Assembly (NCBI RefSeq): GCF_016918765.2 | Contig: NZ_CP092104.1 | Location: 2,604,001-2,668,000 of the forward strand | Length of the DNA: 64,000 nt | Direction of reading: 5' to 3' | DNA from: Flagellatimonas centrodinii | Lineage (GTDB): Bacteria > Pseudomonadota > Gammaproteobacteria > Nevskiales > Nevskiaceae | Shown: positions 20,222-27,790 of the stretch, piece after piece | Position numbering within the stretch: position 1 is the first letter of the stretch | How the letters are laid out: every line of letters begins with the position of its first letter | The notes under the pieces: model-generated | Databases searched by the model: none | What the model was told of the DNA's origin: nothing | What the model saw: the letters and a program-made list of their open reading frames with translations, nothing else | Program-made: the position numbers and the translations under genes

Positions 20222-20799
20222 CAATGGGCCCTCGCGTTGTTGGGGCGGCCGCGGTTCGCGGTTGCCAGGGTGCGGCTGGCGCCGGCGAGCAGGCGGACGA
20301 TGAGGTCGTAGTCGGTGGTATTCGACAGCAACTTGACTGCGACAAGGTCGGGGCGCGTGGCGTGGCCTTCGCACAGCGCGACAGCGGCGACGATTTGATG
20401 GGTGCCGACGTCGGTGACGGCCTGCATCAACGCGGCCATGGCCGCGTCGCGAGTCGGCGTCGTAGCGCCGGGGGCGGTCTTGGGCTTGTCCAGGGCGCGC
20501 TGCGCGAGTTCCCAGCCGAGCCTGACGGCCGAGAGGTCGTACCGGGCCCAGTAGTTCTCGGGCAACGAGTCGCGGACCTGGCCGAACGCGGGCGAAGGGG
20601 CCTGCATGAGCGCGTCGAGCTCGGGGTTGCCGGTGCCTTTGAATGCGCCGTGCTTGGTCATCAGCGCGTCGTCGCGGGCCTGCAGGCGCTCGAACTCGTC
20701 ACACAGTGGCATGAGGTTCTTGAGCAGGACGCCGGGCCAGGTGGCGTTGCGTTGTGCAGCCTGCTCGCGGAGGGTGGCGATGATCTCGGCGGGGGTCAT
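20221..20799 (-). CDS. Hypothetical early protein
   Basis: 192 residues from ATG 20799 (ATGA overlap). Mostly helical: EIIATLREQAAQRNATWPGV, LLKNLMPLCDEFERLQARDD, LDALMQAPSPAFGQVRDSLP. No family recognised. Confidence 0.55.
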   Translation of the reverse strand: MTPAEIIATLREQAAQRNATWPGVLLKNLMPLCDEFERLQARDDALMTKHGAFKGTGNPELDALMQAPSPAFGQVRDSLPENYWARYDLSAVRLGWELAQRALDKPKTAPGATTPTRDAAMAALMQAVTDVGTHQIVAAVALCEGHATRPDLVAVKLLSNTTDYDLIVRLLAGASRTLATANRGRPNNARAH

Positions 20800-21173
20800 G
20801 TGCGTTGCTCCGCTGCCCGTGCCCATTTTGCAAGGGTAACTGTGGCCTCTGTGAGGTTCGGGTCGTCGCGGGTCATGCGGTCGACCGGGTCGCAGTCGCC
20901 GCCAAGATTGATGATTCTGTCTCGCGCGGATTCGATCAGGCCGACGTACGCACGCTTGAGCTTGCGCAGCACCTCAACCGCCTCTGTGACGTCGTCTGCT
21001 GAGGGCGTGTTGCCGTCGATGCGCTCCCACAGACTTTCCATTTCAAACGGGTAGGCCTTGCCATAGCTCCACACGATGGCGTCGGTTGCGATGCTCTCGG
21101 CGGCCTGCAGTATCTGGCTGGCCTGTTCGTGGGTGAGGCCGCGCAGCACGAGTGTCTCGGTGGGTTGGCTCAT
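20796..21173 (-). CDS. Hypothetical early protein
   Basis: 125 residues from ATG 21173 (ATGA overlap). LVLRGLTHEQASQILQAAES followed by FEMESLWERIDGNTPSADDV and a helical region RKLKRAYVGLIESARDRI. No family recognised. Confidence 0.55.
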   Translation of the reverse strand: MSQPTETLVLRGLTHEQASQILQAAESIATDAIVWSYGKAYPFEMESLWERIDGNTPSADDVTEAVEVLRKLKRAYVGLIESARDRIINLGGDCDPVDRMTRDDPNLTEATVTLAKWARAAEQRT

Positions 21174-21499
21174 GTCTGCAGCTCCTGCCGGGCCTTGGCC
21201 TCGTCTGCATCCAGGGCATCCAGCGCCTGCAGGGCGGCAAGTACGAGCGCGCCGGCGCGCTCGAGGTCGCGGCGCATGGATTTTGGCTTCCAGCACGTTT
21301 TGTCCCACGGCCAGCCTTTAGGCGGCGTGCCACCCGCAGAAGGGCGTGCACTCCTGCGGTGGATGATCAAGTAGGAGGCGGCGGCTTGGGCGAGTTCGCG
21401 CGCGCGGCCGCGGTCGTTGTCTGGAGTGAATCTTTCGGCGCTGATCTGGCGAAGTCGCTCCTGACCGACGCGGCGGGTCACAGCGGCGAAGTGCTGCAA
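21170..21499 (-). CDS. Hypothetical early protein with irregular start
   Basis: 109 residues if it starts at TTG 21499. Family-like sequence seems to begin earlier (LTEAEITATLQHFAAVTRRV), but there is no ATG or GTG between the in-frame stop near 21541 and 21499, and an eight-C run (minus strand, 21526-21533) lies in that stretch. RQISAERFTPDNDRGRARE and LAQAAASYLIIHRR match a common phage pattern. Possible explanations: TTG start, slippage on the C8 run, or a mutation. Confidence 0.5.
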   Translation of the reverse strand: MQHFAAVTRRVGQERLRQISAERFTPDNDRGRARELAQAAASYLIIHRRSARPSAGGTPPKGWPWDKTCWKPKSMRRDLERAGALVLAALQALDALDADEAKARQELQT

Positions 21500-21507
21500 C
21501 GTGGCGG

Positions 21508-21933
21508 TTATTTCTGCCTCCGTGAGGGGGGGGCAATATCAGCCTCCTGGCTGAACTCCAATTGCACGACGTGGGTCGTGGGGCGCTTAAACATTGCTGC
21601 TTCAAGCACGCGCCGGGTTTCGCTGGCGCGTACGGGTTCGTTCAGCATCTCAAGCGGCATGGTCGGCACGTTCTCGGCGCACTCGCCGGCGAGGCCGATG
21701 TAGGCGGCGCCGTCGACGTAGTCGTCCGGGTTCAGCGCGCCGGCCTGGGCGCGCGCGAGCTTGAGTACGGCCATGAAGACCCAGCCCTCGCGCTCGTTGA
21801 TGTTGTGGCCGGTGAGGGCGGCGAAGGTTTTCACGGTGCGGGCCATGCTGCGTTCGGCGGCCACGTCGCGGCTGGCGGCGCGGTCGGCGATGGCGTCGGC
21901 GGCGGCGGTGAGGATTTGGGGGGCGGATTTCAT
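21508..21933 (-). CDS. DUF6378-type phage protein
   Basis: 141 residues. RAASRDVAAERSMARTVKTF, ALTGHNINEREGWVFMAVLK, LARAQAGALNPDDYVDGAAY and IGLAGECAENV match the small helical phage family often labelled DUF6378. The function is not established. ATGA overlap with the upstream winged-helix gene; its 3' end carries the C8 run discussed for the next gene. Confidence 0.7.
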   Translation of the reverse strand: MKSAPQILTAAADAIADRAASRDVAAERSMARTVKTFAALTGHNINEREGWVFMAVLKLARAQAGALNPDDYVDGAAYIGLAGECAENVPTMPLEMLNEPVRASETRRVLEAAMFKRPTTHVVQLEFSQEADIAPPSRRQK

Positions 21934-22967
21934 GCGTGGATCTCGGAAGGGGTGGCAGCGAAACGGGCGATGTCGTCGGCCGTGCTGGTGAGCACGTCGG
22001 CAATTGAGGGGTCGAGCAGATCGGCGAGCCGGCGCAGGGTTTGCTGTTTGAGGTCGGCGCGGTCGATGTGAGGCGGTGGGGCCTTGAGCATCTGTTCGAG
22101 CCGCTGCAGGCCGGTGGTGACCTTGCGGTAGGGGTCATCCGCCGCGGCGGGTTGGGCAGGTGCTGCGCTTTGCGCGGGGGCCGCCGGCGCGGGTGTTGGT
22201 TTCGCCGGCGAAACTGCGGCCGGTGCGGCGCGTGGGGTGATGCCGTTGCTGGCAAGCAGCTGCAGACCGGCATCGGTTATCGCCCATCGTTTGGGGTTGC
22301 TGCCGGCTACGGCGTTCACGTGCCCACTGGTGGCGAGGTTGCGCATGTAGACGTTGAGGCGCGCCACATCATTGCCGAGTGCGGCGGCCACTTGCCGCGT
22401 TGTGGCGGGCCCGTGTTCGGCCAGGCGTTTGATGGCCGACAGGCTGCTCGGCGGGCGCTTGGGCCTTTCGGCGGGCGCGGGTACCGCCGTTGCGGCTTGC
22501 GGCAGTGCGTAGCGGGCGGGGCGGGTTTCGCCCACGCAGATGATCTCGCCACGCTTCTTGAGGTAGTACAGCATCGCGTCGACGCGGGAGCGGTCTGCCT
22601 GCAGGCCGGCGGCGATCTCGGCGCCGGTGGCGGGTGTGCCGCGGCGTTTTAGGAAGTCGCGGATGATCGGGCCGCTGGTGCCGCCGCTTGGGGGCTCGTC
22701 AGCCTGATCGCTGCCGGCCGGGGCTGCGGCGGGCGCCACGGTGCCGGTGGGCAGCTTTGCGCCCGGTACGATCTGGTAGGTGCGGCGCTGCCCGGCGAGG
22801 GCCTCGCATGCCAGCGTGCCGGCGTCGGTGAGGGCATCGAGCGTTTCCATGATGTCGACCTGGCTGCCCTTGATGCGCTCGCGGATGCTGGTGAGCGTGA
22901 CGGGGGCGCCGGTGATACCGAGCAGCTCGATGATGTCGGCGGCGATGGCGGCTTGCTGGGGGCTCAT
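21930..22967 (-). CDS. Multi-winged-helix DNA-binding protein
   Basis: 345 residues from ATG 22967 (ATGA overlap with parB). At least three winged-helix-like units: IIELLGITGAPVTLTSIRER (about 10-55), IIRDFLKRRGTPATGAEIAA (about 95-145), AIKRLAEHGPATTRQVAAAL (about 170-235). An Ala/Pro linker with the palindrome at 22199 precedes a C-terminal helical domain. Its position directly after parB suggests it works with ParB in DNA binding, partition or regulation. No named family. Confidence 0.65.
   Translation of the reverse strand: MSPQQAAIAADIIELLGITGAPVTLTSIRERIKGSQVDIMETLDALTDAGTLACEALAGQRRTYQIVPGAKLPTGTVAPAAAPAGSDQADEPPSGGTSGPIIRDFLKRRGTPATGAEIAAGLQADRSRVDAMLYYLKKRGEIICVGETRPARYALPQAATAVPAPAERPKRPPSSLSAIKRLAEHGPATTRQVAAALGNDVARLNVYMRNLATSGHVNAVAGSNPKRWAITDAGLQLLASNGITPRAAPAAVSPAKPTPAPAAPAQSAAPAQPAAADDPYRKVTTGLQRLEQMLKAPPPHIDRADLKQQTLRRLADLLDPSIADVLTSTADDIARFAATPSEIHA
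22199..22214. repeat. Dispersed palindrome, exact copy 2 (in winged-helix gene)
   Basis: GTTTCGCCGGCGAAAC, perfect 16-bp palindrome with the shared 14-mer. Read as VSPAKP on the minus strand. The closest copy to parB. Confidence 0.95.
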
Positions 22968-24523
22968 GCCTGGGCCCCTTCGGTTGTCAGCGCGATCCCG
23001 ATGTAGGCGTAGCCGGTCTTGAAGCGCTTTTTGGTGAGGCCTGCCGCGACGCTTGATGGCCCCCAGGTTGTGGCTTGCATGCTGAGCAGGGGGATATCGC
23101 CTGCCTCGCCATCGGCGCTTCTGATGTGCTCGTTGAAGGCGGTGTGCAGGTCGATGCACTGCACGCGGCTGTTTGGGGATGCGCGGGTGTGCTCTTTGAC
23201 GAAGCGGGCCAGGCCGGTGGCGTGGCGTTCGGCAACCTCTTTGGCGGACGGTTTGCCAGCGCCAACCCGTGCCGCTGGCTTGCTGGCTTGTGCCGGCGCG
23301 GCCGCTTCGGCCAGCTTCTGGGTGAGCTGACGCCCCTTGTATTTGTGGGACGCGGTGCACTCGAGCCCGCTGCCGCCCAGGGCGGCCTCGATCTTGAGCG
23401 CTTCGGCGTGGGTGATTTCACGCGCGATGCTCGCGGAGTAGAGGGCGCCGGGGATGAGCAGGTCAACGGCGGGCTTGATGTCGTTCGGGCGCCCCTGGAA
23501 ACGCAGGAAGAAGGGCATCGCGTCGGCCGATTTAGGCGGCTCGCCGCTGCTGTATTCGGAATAGCGCTCAGCATGTAGGCGCAGGCCGGGGACGCCAGGG
23601 CCTCTCCATCCGTCGTCTTTTATGACGCGCTGGCCCAGGCGCTTGGCGATTTCGCCTGCAAAATCCTGGGCGGCTGCCTTTCCGATCTCGTTGGCGGTGG
23701 AGACGCGCTCGCGAATGCCCTTGCGGCTGTCCTCGGCCTGCTTTTTGGCGCTGAGCTGGGCTGCAACCTTGGGGTCGGTTTTTGCGGCCTCGCGCAGGGC
23801 CTTGCGTTGCTCTTTCTCGGCCTCGTGCCGCTGCCGGGCGCTTTCGGCCTGCTCTACGCGGTTGCGGATCTGCTGCCGGGTGGGCTTGGCGACGCCGTGC
23901 TGCTGGCCGTACTGGAAGCGGTAGATCTCCGACTCGGCGGCTCGCTTGTCGAGCTCGTACAGGCGGTTGAGATCCGCCGCGATGTCGGCACTGGTGATGG
24001 CGTCGCTGGCAATGAGGGCGCGCACCGGGTCAGCGAGCTTGCCGATGTTGGCGTGCTTGCTCACCCAGCCGGGGCTGCGGCCCAGCTGCTCGGCGGCGCT
24101 GGCGTTGCCGACGCTGGCAACCAACTTGGCAACGCCCTCGGCGGTTTCGCTGAGCGTGAGGTCGGCCCGCTGAAGGTTTTCGACGATCTGCACGATGGCG
24201 AGATCGGCATCGACGAGGTCGGTGCGGATGACGCAGGGCACCGCGGCCAGGCCGATGGCGGTGGCGGCGCGCCAGCGGCGCTCGCCGGCGATGATGGTGT
24301 GGGTAACGGCGCCGGCGAGCACTGTGTCGGCCCCATGCACGGGGCGAACGATGATTGGCTCGATGACGCCCTGGGCTTTGATGCTGGCCTTGAGGCTGTC
24401 GAGCGCCTCGGGGTCAAAGTGGCGCCGGGGCTGCTGTGGGTCGGGCGCGATGCTGCCGGGGCTGAGATTGGCGAACGTCGGCGGCAACTTGGCGGCCGCA
24501 GGTGCGGCGGTGGTGTCTGGCAT
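22964..24523 (-). CDS. parB: ParB/Spo0J-family DNA-binding protein
   Basis: 519 residues from ATG 24523 with AGGAG upstream. N-terminal ParB domain with GERRWRA (residues 80-86) and ENLQRADL (115-122), the motifs of the ParB nucleotide-binding pocket. The helix-turn-helix is ASAAEQLGRSPGWVSKHANI (141-160), then a long charged coiled coil and an extra C-terminal domain of about 200 residues that I do not recognise. No ParA lies nearby. It could act in partition, DNA condensation or regulation; the dispersed palindromes in this prophage are candidate sites. Confidence 0.88.
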   Translation of the reverse strand: MPDTTAAPAAAKLPPTFANLSPGSIAPDPQQPRRHFDPEALDSLKASIKAQGVIEPIIVRPVHGADTVLAGAVTHTIIAGERRWRAATAIGLAAVPCVIRTDLVDADLAIVQIVENLQRADLTLSETAEGVAKLVASVGNASAAEQLGRSPGWVSKHANIGKLADPVRALIASDAITSADIAADLNRLYELDKRAAESEIYRFQYGQQHGVAKPTRQQIRNRVEQAESARQRHEAEKEQRKALREAAKTDPKVAAQLSAKKQAEDSRKGIRERVSTANEIGKAAAQDFAGEIAKRLGQRVIKDDGWRGPGVPGLRLHAERYSEYSSGEPPKSADAMPFFLRFQGRPNDIKPAVDLLIPGALYSASIAREITHAEALKIEAALGGSGLECTASHKYKGRQLTQKLAEAAAPAQASKPAARVGAGKPSAKEVAERHATGLARFVKEHTRASPNSRVQCIDLHTAFNEHIRSADGEAGDIPLLSMQATTWGPSSVAAGLTKKRFKTGYAYIGIALTTEGAQA

Positions 24524-24537
24524 GGGGATGCTCCTGG

Positions 24538-24657
24538 TTACGCGGGGGTGGGTGGCGGCGGGGCGGGATGACGGCACCGGCGCTTTCGGTTGCGGGTGGA
24601 CCAGCGCTCGCGGTGCTTGATACGGGCGGCGGCGCGGTAGCTGCGGGGGCGGCTCAT
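24538..24657 (-). CDS. Small basic protein
   Basis: 39 residues, MSRPRSYRAAARIKHRERWS then TRNRKRRCRH and a Pro-rich tail. The start overlaps the upstream stop by ATGA, which is the main support. Strongly basic, so perhaps a nucleic-acid binder. It ends 14 bases before the parB start. Confidence 0.4.
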   Translation of the reverse strand: MSRPRSYRAAARIKHRERWSTRNRKRRCRHPAPPPPTPA

Positions 24658-24911
24658 GAGGCGGCCTCGCTGTAGCTGGGGGGCGGTTCGGGTGGGCGCC
24701 GGCCGTCATGGGTGGCCAGGGGGTCGGTGGCGCTGAGACGCCGCAGGGTTGCGAGGGCGGCGCGGAGATCTCGCAGCGTCATTTCGGCGCGCTCGGGGGT
24801 GATGCGGCCGCGGCTGATGAGCTGGGGCAGGGCGCGCTCGCGATAGCGCAGTTCGCGCTCGACGGCGGAGGCCTGCCAGCTGATGGGCACAGCGTTGCCC
24901 TGCCGGCTCAT
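24654..24911 (-). CDS. Hypothetical early protein
   Basis: 85 residues from ATG 24911 (ATGA overlap). Helical: VERELRYRERALPQLISRGR, ITPERAEMTLRDLRAALATL. No family recognised. Confidence 0.55.
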   Translation of the reverse strand: MSRQGNAVPISWQASAVERELRYRERALPQLISRGRITPERAEMTLRDLRAALATLRRLSATDPLATHDGRRPPEPPPSYSEAAS

Positions 24912-25351
24912 GCGGCGTGCTCCAGGCGGGGGGCATTTGCAGCTGGCAAGGGCCGGCCCTGTTGTTCCCATTGCAGGTATTCGCTATGCCCTGCATCGGC
25001 GAACGAAAACCCGGCGCGGGCGGCAATGCCGTGGTCGCAAAACAGGCTGCCCTTGCGGTGCGGGTAGGGTTCGCGCCCGATGTATGCGCCGCAGTGGCAG
25101 ACGGTGGCGCGGTGTTCGGCGCCGGTGTAGCGGTACCAATCGATACGCAGCAGCTGGCCGCAGCACATGGCGTGGTGCTGGCGGTAGTAGTGCTCAGGTT
25201 CCATGCGCAGGGTGCGCCGGCGCTTGCATACGGCGCAGCGGCAGGGCACGCCACGTTTCCACCGGCGGCCGCTGCCGCCCACGTGCCGGCCGTAGGGGCC
25301 GTGGTGGCCCCTGCGGGTGCGGCGGTTGCGGGCGGGCAGGGCGGTGGCCAT
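24908..25351 (-). CDS. Cys/His-rich zinc-finger-like early protein
   Basis: 147 residues from ATG 25351. Several metal-binding pairs: CRCAVC, MCCGQL, CHCGAYIG and CDHG, with the pattern EPEHYYRQHHAMCCGQLLRI. The N-terminus is strongly basic. Probably a multi-zinc structural or nucleic-acid-binding protein. No named family. Confidence 0.6.
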   Translation of the reverse strand: MATALPARNRRTRRGHHGPYGRHVGGSGRRWKRGVPCRCAVCKRRRTLRMEPEHYYRQHHAMCCGQLLRIDWYRYTGAEHRATVCHCGAYIGREPYPHRKGSLFCDHGIAARAGFSFADAGHSEYLQWEQQGRPLPAANAPRLEHAA

Positions 25352-25352
25352 A

Positions 25353-25673
25353 TCAGGCGCCAGTGCCGGGCTGGTAGCACGCGCTGCAGATGTCGCCAGC
25401 CGTGTTGACCCAGTGGCAAGGCTCACCGGTGCGCTGGATGCACTGGCGGCAGTCGTCGTTGGTGCAGCCGCAGACCCGGCAGGTGCGCGGCATGCACACG
25501 CAGCAGACAGTGGCACCGTCGGTGGCCTGGTACACGCCGGCGCCCTGGCAGTGATCGCAGCCGACTACGGCCCCGGTATCTGTCCAGCGCTGCTGGCCAT
25601 CGCGCCCCATCGCCCAACTGCGCATCGCCCCGCGCTCGATGTCGAACTGCGTGCCAAAGCCGCCGGTGATCAT
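25353..25673 (-). CDS. Cysteine-rich phage protein
   Basis: 106 residues with CDHCQGAG, CCVCMP, CRVCGCTNDDC, CIQRTGEPCHWV and CSACYQPG. The block CRVCGCT...C.W....DICSAC recurs in many phage early proteins, usually fused or next to ParB-like or recombination functions. The start overlaps its neighbour by ATGA. The biochemical role is unknown. Confidence 0.65.
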   Translation of the reverse strand: MITGGFGTQFDIERGAMRSWAMGRDGQQRWTDTGAVVGCDHCQGAGVYQATDGATVCCVCMPRTCRVCGCTNDDCRQCIQRTGEPCHWVNTAGDICSACYQPGTGA

Positions 25674-25831
25674 GCGCGGGCACTCTGGGCGGGCACGGCA
25701 ACTAGGCCCTGGCGCGTCTGCCGCAGTGTGTAGCCGGCGGCGACCAGCGGGCGGGCAACATCCGCCAGCCGCGTGCGCGGCGGGTAGTGGGCGGCGCGGA
25801 TGGGGCGGCCGGGCGTGCTGATGGCGCTCAT
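25670..25831 (-). CDS. Small hypothetical early protein
   Basis: 53 residues from ATG 25831 (ATGA overlaps at both ends). TRLADVARPLVAAGYTLRQT followed by RQGLVAVPA. No family recognised. Confidence 0.45.
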   Translation of the reverse strand: MSAISTPGRPIRAAHYPPRTRLADVARPLVAAGYTLRQTRQGLVAVPAQSARA

Positions 25832-26058
25832 GCCTGCGGCCTCAGCTTGGCGAGCAGGTCGCTGATTGCGCTGCCGCCGCCGCTGGCGGTGCCGGCGCAA
25901 TTGAGCGCGGCGTCCAGGCGGGCGATCTCGGTGTTGCGCTGCTGCAGGGCATCGGCCAGGCGGACGACATCGCGTGCCTGCTGGTCGGCGACACGGCGGA
26001 AGCCGTTGACAACCTCGGTGGCGCGCTCGCGAGCTTTGGCGATTTGATCGGGTGACAT
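25828..26058 (-). CDS. Small coiled-coil early protein
   Basis: 76 residues from ATG 26058. Nearly all helical with heptads (IAKARERATEVVNGFRRVAD, VVRLADALQQRNTEIARLDA). No family recognised; could be a subunit-pairing factor for a neighbouring protein. Confidence 0.5.
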   Translation of the reverse strand: MSPDQIAKARERATEVVNGFRRVADQQARDVVRLADALQQRNTEIARLDAALNCAGTASGGGSAISDLLAKLRPQA

Positions 26059-26062
26059 GACG

Positions 26063-26875
26063 CTACTCCTTGATGTTGTTGCCTGGCTGGGGCAATGCGG
26101 TGGCGGTGAGCAGGTAGCGGCGCCCGGTTTCGCGGTGGCGGCAGTCGGCAATGACCAGGCGGGCGCTCACCTCCGGCGGCAGCTTTTCGGTAAACGCGAT
26201 GACATCGAAGCCGTGCGCGGCGGCGGCGTCCCACAGCATTTGGGCGCTCGTTTCCCCGCGCCCTGGGCGTTTCGCTGTGCCGGCGATGCGGGGCGGGTCC
26301 AGTGCTTCGGCCAGGCGGTTGGCGAGCAGCAGCTGCTGACGCGCCTGGGCGATGTGGTAGCGGGCGAGGGGGTCATTGGTGCCGGCTGCGACGCTGGCCT
26401 TGATGGCGTTTGCTGCCAGCCCGGCGTGCAGGGTGCGCCGGTTGCGGAACGTGGCGGCGGCAGTTTTCCGTTCCGATGAGTGGCTGACGCGAGTGAAATC
26501 GCGGTACATCTCTTCGTAGCTCCTGCCGCGGGCGCAGGCAGCGAGTCGGCTCGCCCAGAATGCGATGGGTTCTTTGATGGGCCCGGCCACAGCCGGCGTT
26601 ACCGGGGCAGCGCGCCCCCCGCCGGTTCCGCCGGCGAAAGGCACGTACTGGCGCATTTCGGCCAGGGCCTCGCCGTCGTACAGGTGACGGCGGCTGATGG
26701 AATCGTCGCTGCTGCCATTGGGCGTGTGCGTGTAGATGACGCCGGACATGAGGCCGCGCGGGTTGTAGGTGAAGCGGCAAAGCGCCCGCAAGCGCGTGCG
26801 GTCCGCATAGATGTAGAGATGGCGGACTTCGGGGCTCTGCCGATTCGGCCCAATCCAAAGGTAGGGGGAACTCAC
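26063..26875 (-). CDS. Hypothetical early protein, N-terminus duplicated in 26872-27135
   Basis: 270 residues from GTG 26875 (GTGA overlap). The first 85 residues (PYLWIGPNRQSPEVRHLYIY...LYDGEALAEMRQYVPFAGG) are homologous to the adjacent 87-residue gene. The rest is helical (SYEEMYRDFTRVSHSSERKT, LAANAIKASVAAGTNDPLAR) and ends in a beta region with VIADCRHRETGRRYLLTATA. A near-copy of the palindrome lies at the end of the shared block. Function unknown. Confidence 0.6.
   Translation of the reverse strand: MSSPYLWIGPNRQSPEVRHLYIYADRTRLRALCRFTYNPRGLMSGVIYTHTPNGSSDDSISRRHLYDGEALAEMRQYVPFAGGTGGGRAAPVTPAVAGPIKEPIAFWASRLAACARGRSYEEMYRDFTRVSHSSERKTAAATFRNRRTLHAGLAANAIKASVAAGTNDPLARYHIAQARQQLLLANRLAEALDPPRIAGTAKRPGRGETSAQMLWDAAAAHGFDVIAFTEKLPPEVSARLVIADCRHRETGRRYLLTATALPQPGNNIKE
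26627..26640. repeat. Dispersed palindrome, near copy (one mismatch)
   Basis: TTCCGCCGGCGAAA, one change from the 14-mer. In the paralogue of the next copy, at the equivalent protein position (VPFAGG). Confidence 0.85.
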
Positions 26876-27135
26876 GTCGCGCCCCCTTTTTCGCCGGCGA
26901 AAGGCACGTACTGGCGTAGCTCGGCGCGGGCCTCGTCGTCGTAGACGTATCGCTTGCCGACGATCGTGCTGCCATGCCTCCGCCGGTAGATCACGCCGCA
27001 GGCAGACCGCCGGCCGCGGCGTGACACCGTGAAGTGGCAGATGGGGAAGCAACGCGTGCTGTCGGTGTAGACGCCCAGGCAGCTGCTGGTGTTGTCCAAT
27101 GGATGAGGGGCGATGCGGATGTAAGCGCCGGCCAT
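26872..27135 (-). CDS. Hypothetical early protein, paralogue of its downstream neighbour
   Basis: 87 residues from ATG 27135 (a GTG one codon earlier is possible). YIRIAPHPLDNTSSCLGVYT, GVIYRRRHGSTIVGKRYVYD, ARAELRQYVPFAGEKGG align with the N-terminus of 26063-26875, so one arose by tandem duplication. An exact palindrome copy encodes its FAGE end. Confidence 0.6.
   Translation of the reverse strand: MAGAYIRIAPHPLDNTSSCLGVYTDSTRCFPICHFTVSRRGRRSACGVIYRRRHGSTIVGKRYVYDDEARAELRQYVPFAGEKGGAT
26889..26902. repeat. Dispersed palindrome, exact copy 3
   Basis: TTTCGCCGGCGAAA, encoding FAGE at the C-terminus of 26872-27135. Confidence 0.95.
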
Positions 27136-27359
27136 CACGCGTTGCCCTCTACCTTGCGGACCAGCTCGTAGCTTTCGTAGCCAACAAGCCGGGCGAGGCG
27201 CTCGTACCAGCGGGTGGGGGCTACGCGCTCCCAGGCGTAGGCATCGGCGAGCTGGATGCCTGCGGGCAGCTGCTGGCGGATCTGCTGCAGGGTGTCGAAT
27301 GCGATGCGCCGGCTGTCAGCGCGCAGCTCTACCTGCAGGATGATGTCGCCGCCACTCAT
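27135..27359 (-). CDS. Small hypothetical early protein
   Basis: 74 residues from ATG 27359 (ATGA overlap). IILQVELRADSRRIAFDTLQ, QIRQQLPAGIQLADAYAWER. No family recognised. Confidence 0.55.
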   Translation of the reverse strand: MSGGDIILQVELRADSRRIAFDTLQQIRQQLPAGIQLADAYAWERVAPTRWYERLARLVGYESYELVRKVEGNA

Positions 27360-27625
27360 GCGCGCTGCGCCCGGCGGCTGCGGCGAGCCATCTTGTTGCG
27401 GGCGCGGCGCTTGTCCAGCGCCTTGCGCTTCGCCACGGCGTACTGCATTTCGTTGGCGGCAGCGCGGCGCGGGTTGCGGCGCCACTCGGCCCGGATGACC
27501 TGCGTGGCGAGGCGGCGGGCGGCCTCGTAGCGGTAACCGGAGTTACGGGCCGTTGCCCGGTCGCTGCCGGCAAGCGTGAAAAGGGGGTTGCTGTAAACCT
27601 GGCTGTTCTGGACGGTGGCTTTCAT
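27356..27625 (-). CDS. First gene of leftward early operon, basic hypothetical protein
   Basis: 89 residues, strongly basic: YRYEAARRLATQVIRAEWRR, AVAKRKALDKRRARNKMARR. The ribosome site GGAG lies 7 bases before ATG. As the first gene behind the left operators and a good -35 (TTGACA on the minus strand at 27680-27675), it sits where lambda has the antiterminator N. A basic RNA-binding role is an attractive guess, not shown. Confidence 0.6.
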   Translation of the reverse strand: MKATVQNSQVYSNPLFTLAGSDRATARNSGYRYEAARRLATQVIRAEWRRNPRRAAANEMQYAVAKRKALDKRRARNKMARRSRRAQRA

Positions 27626-27653
27626 GGCTCACTCCGGTGGGTGTGAGCGGAAA

Positions 27654-27714
27654 GTAACTAGAGTTACATCAGAATGTCAACCCGGGTTACAGACAGGCAT
27701 GTAACCACGGTTAA
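27654..27714. promoter_or_regulatory. Left operator cluster (three repressor half-palindromes) with leftward promoter
   Basis: Three sites of the form GTAAC-N4-GTTAC: GTAACTAGAGTTAC (27654-27667), TCAACCCGGGTTAC (27677-27690) and GTAACCACGGTTAA (27701-27714), about 23 bp apart. The same motif occurs three times beside the repressor gene. A minus-strand TTGACA (27680-27675) inside the middle site could be the -35 of the leftward promoter; the -10 is weak (TTACTT at 27657-27652). Confidence 0.8.
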
Positions 27715-27790
27715 CTCGACGCCTTTGCAGCGTTGCCGGTGCGCGGCCCGCGCTGTAGTGTTTGCTGTATCGAATCGCACGGAGCGGCAG

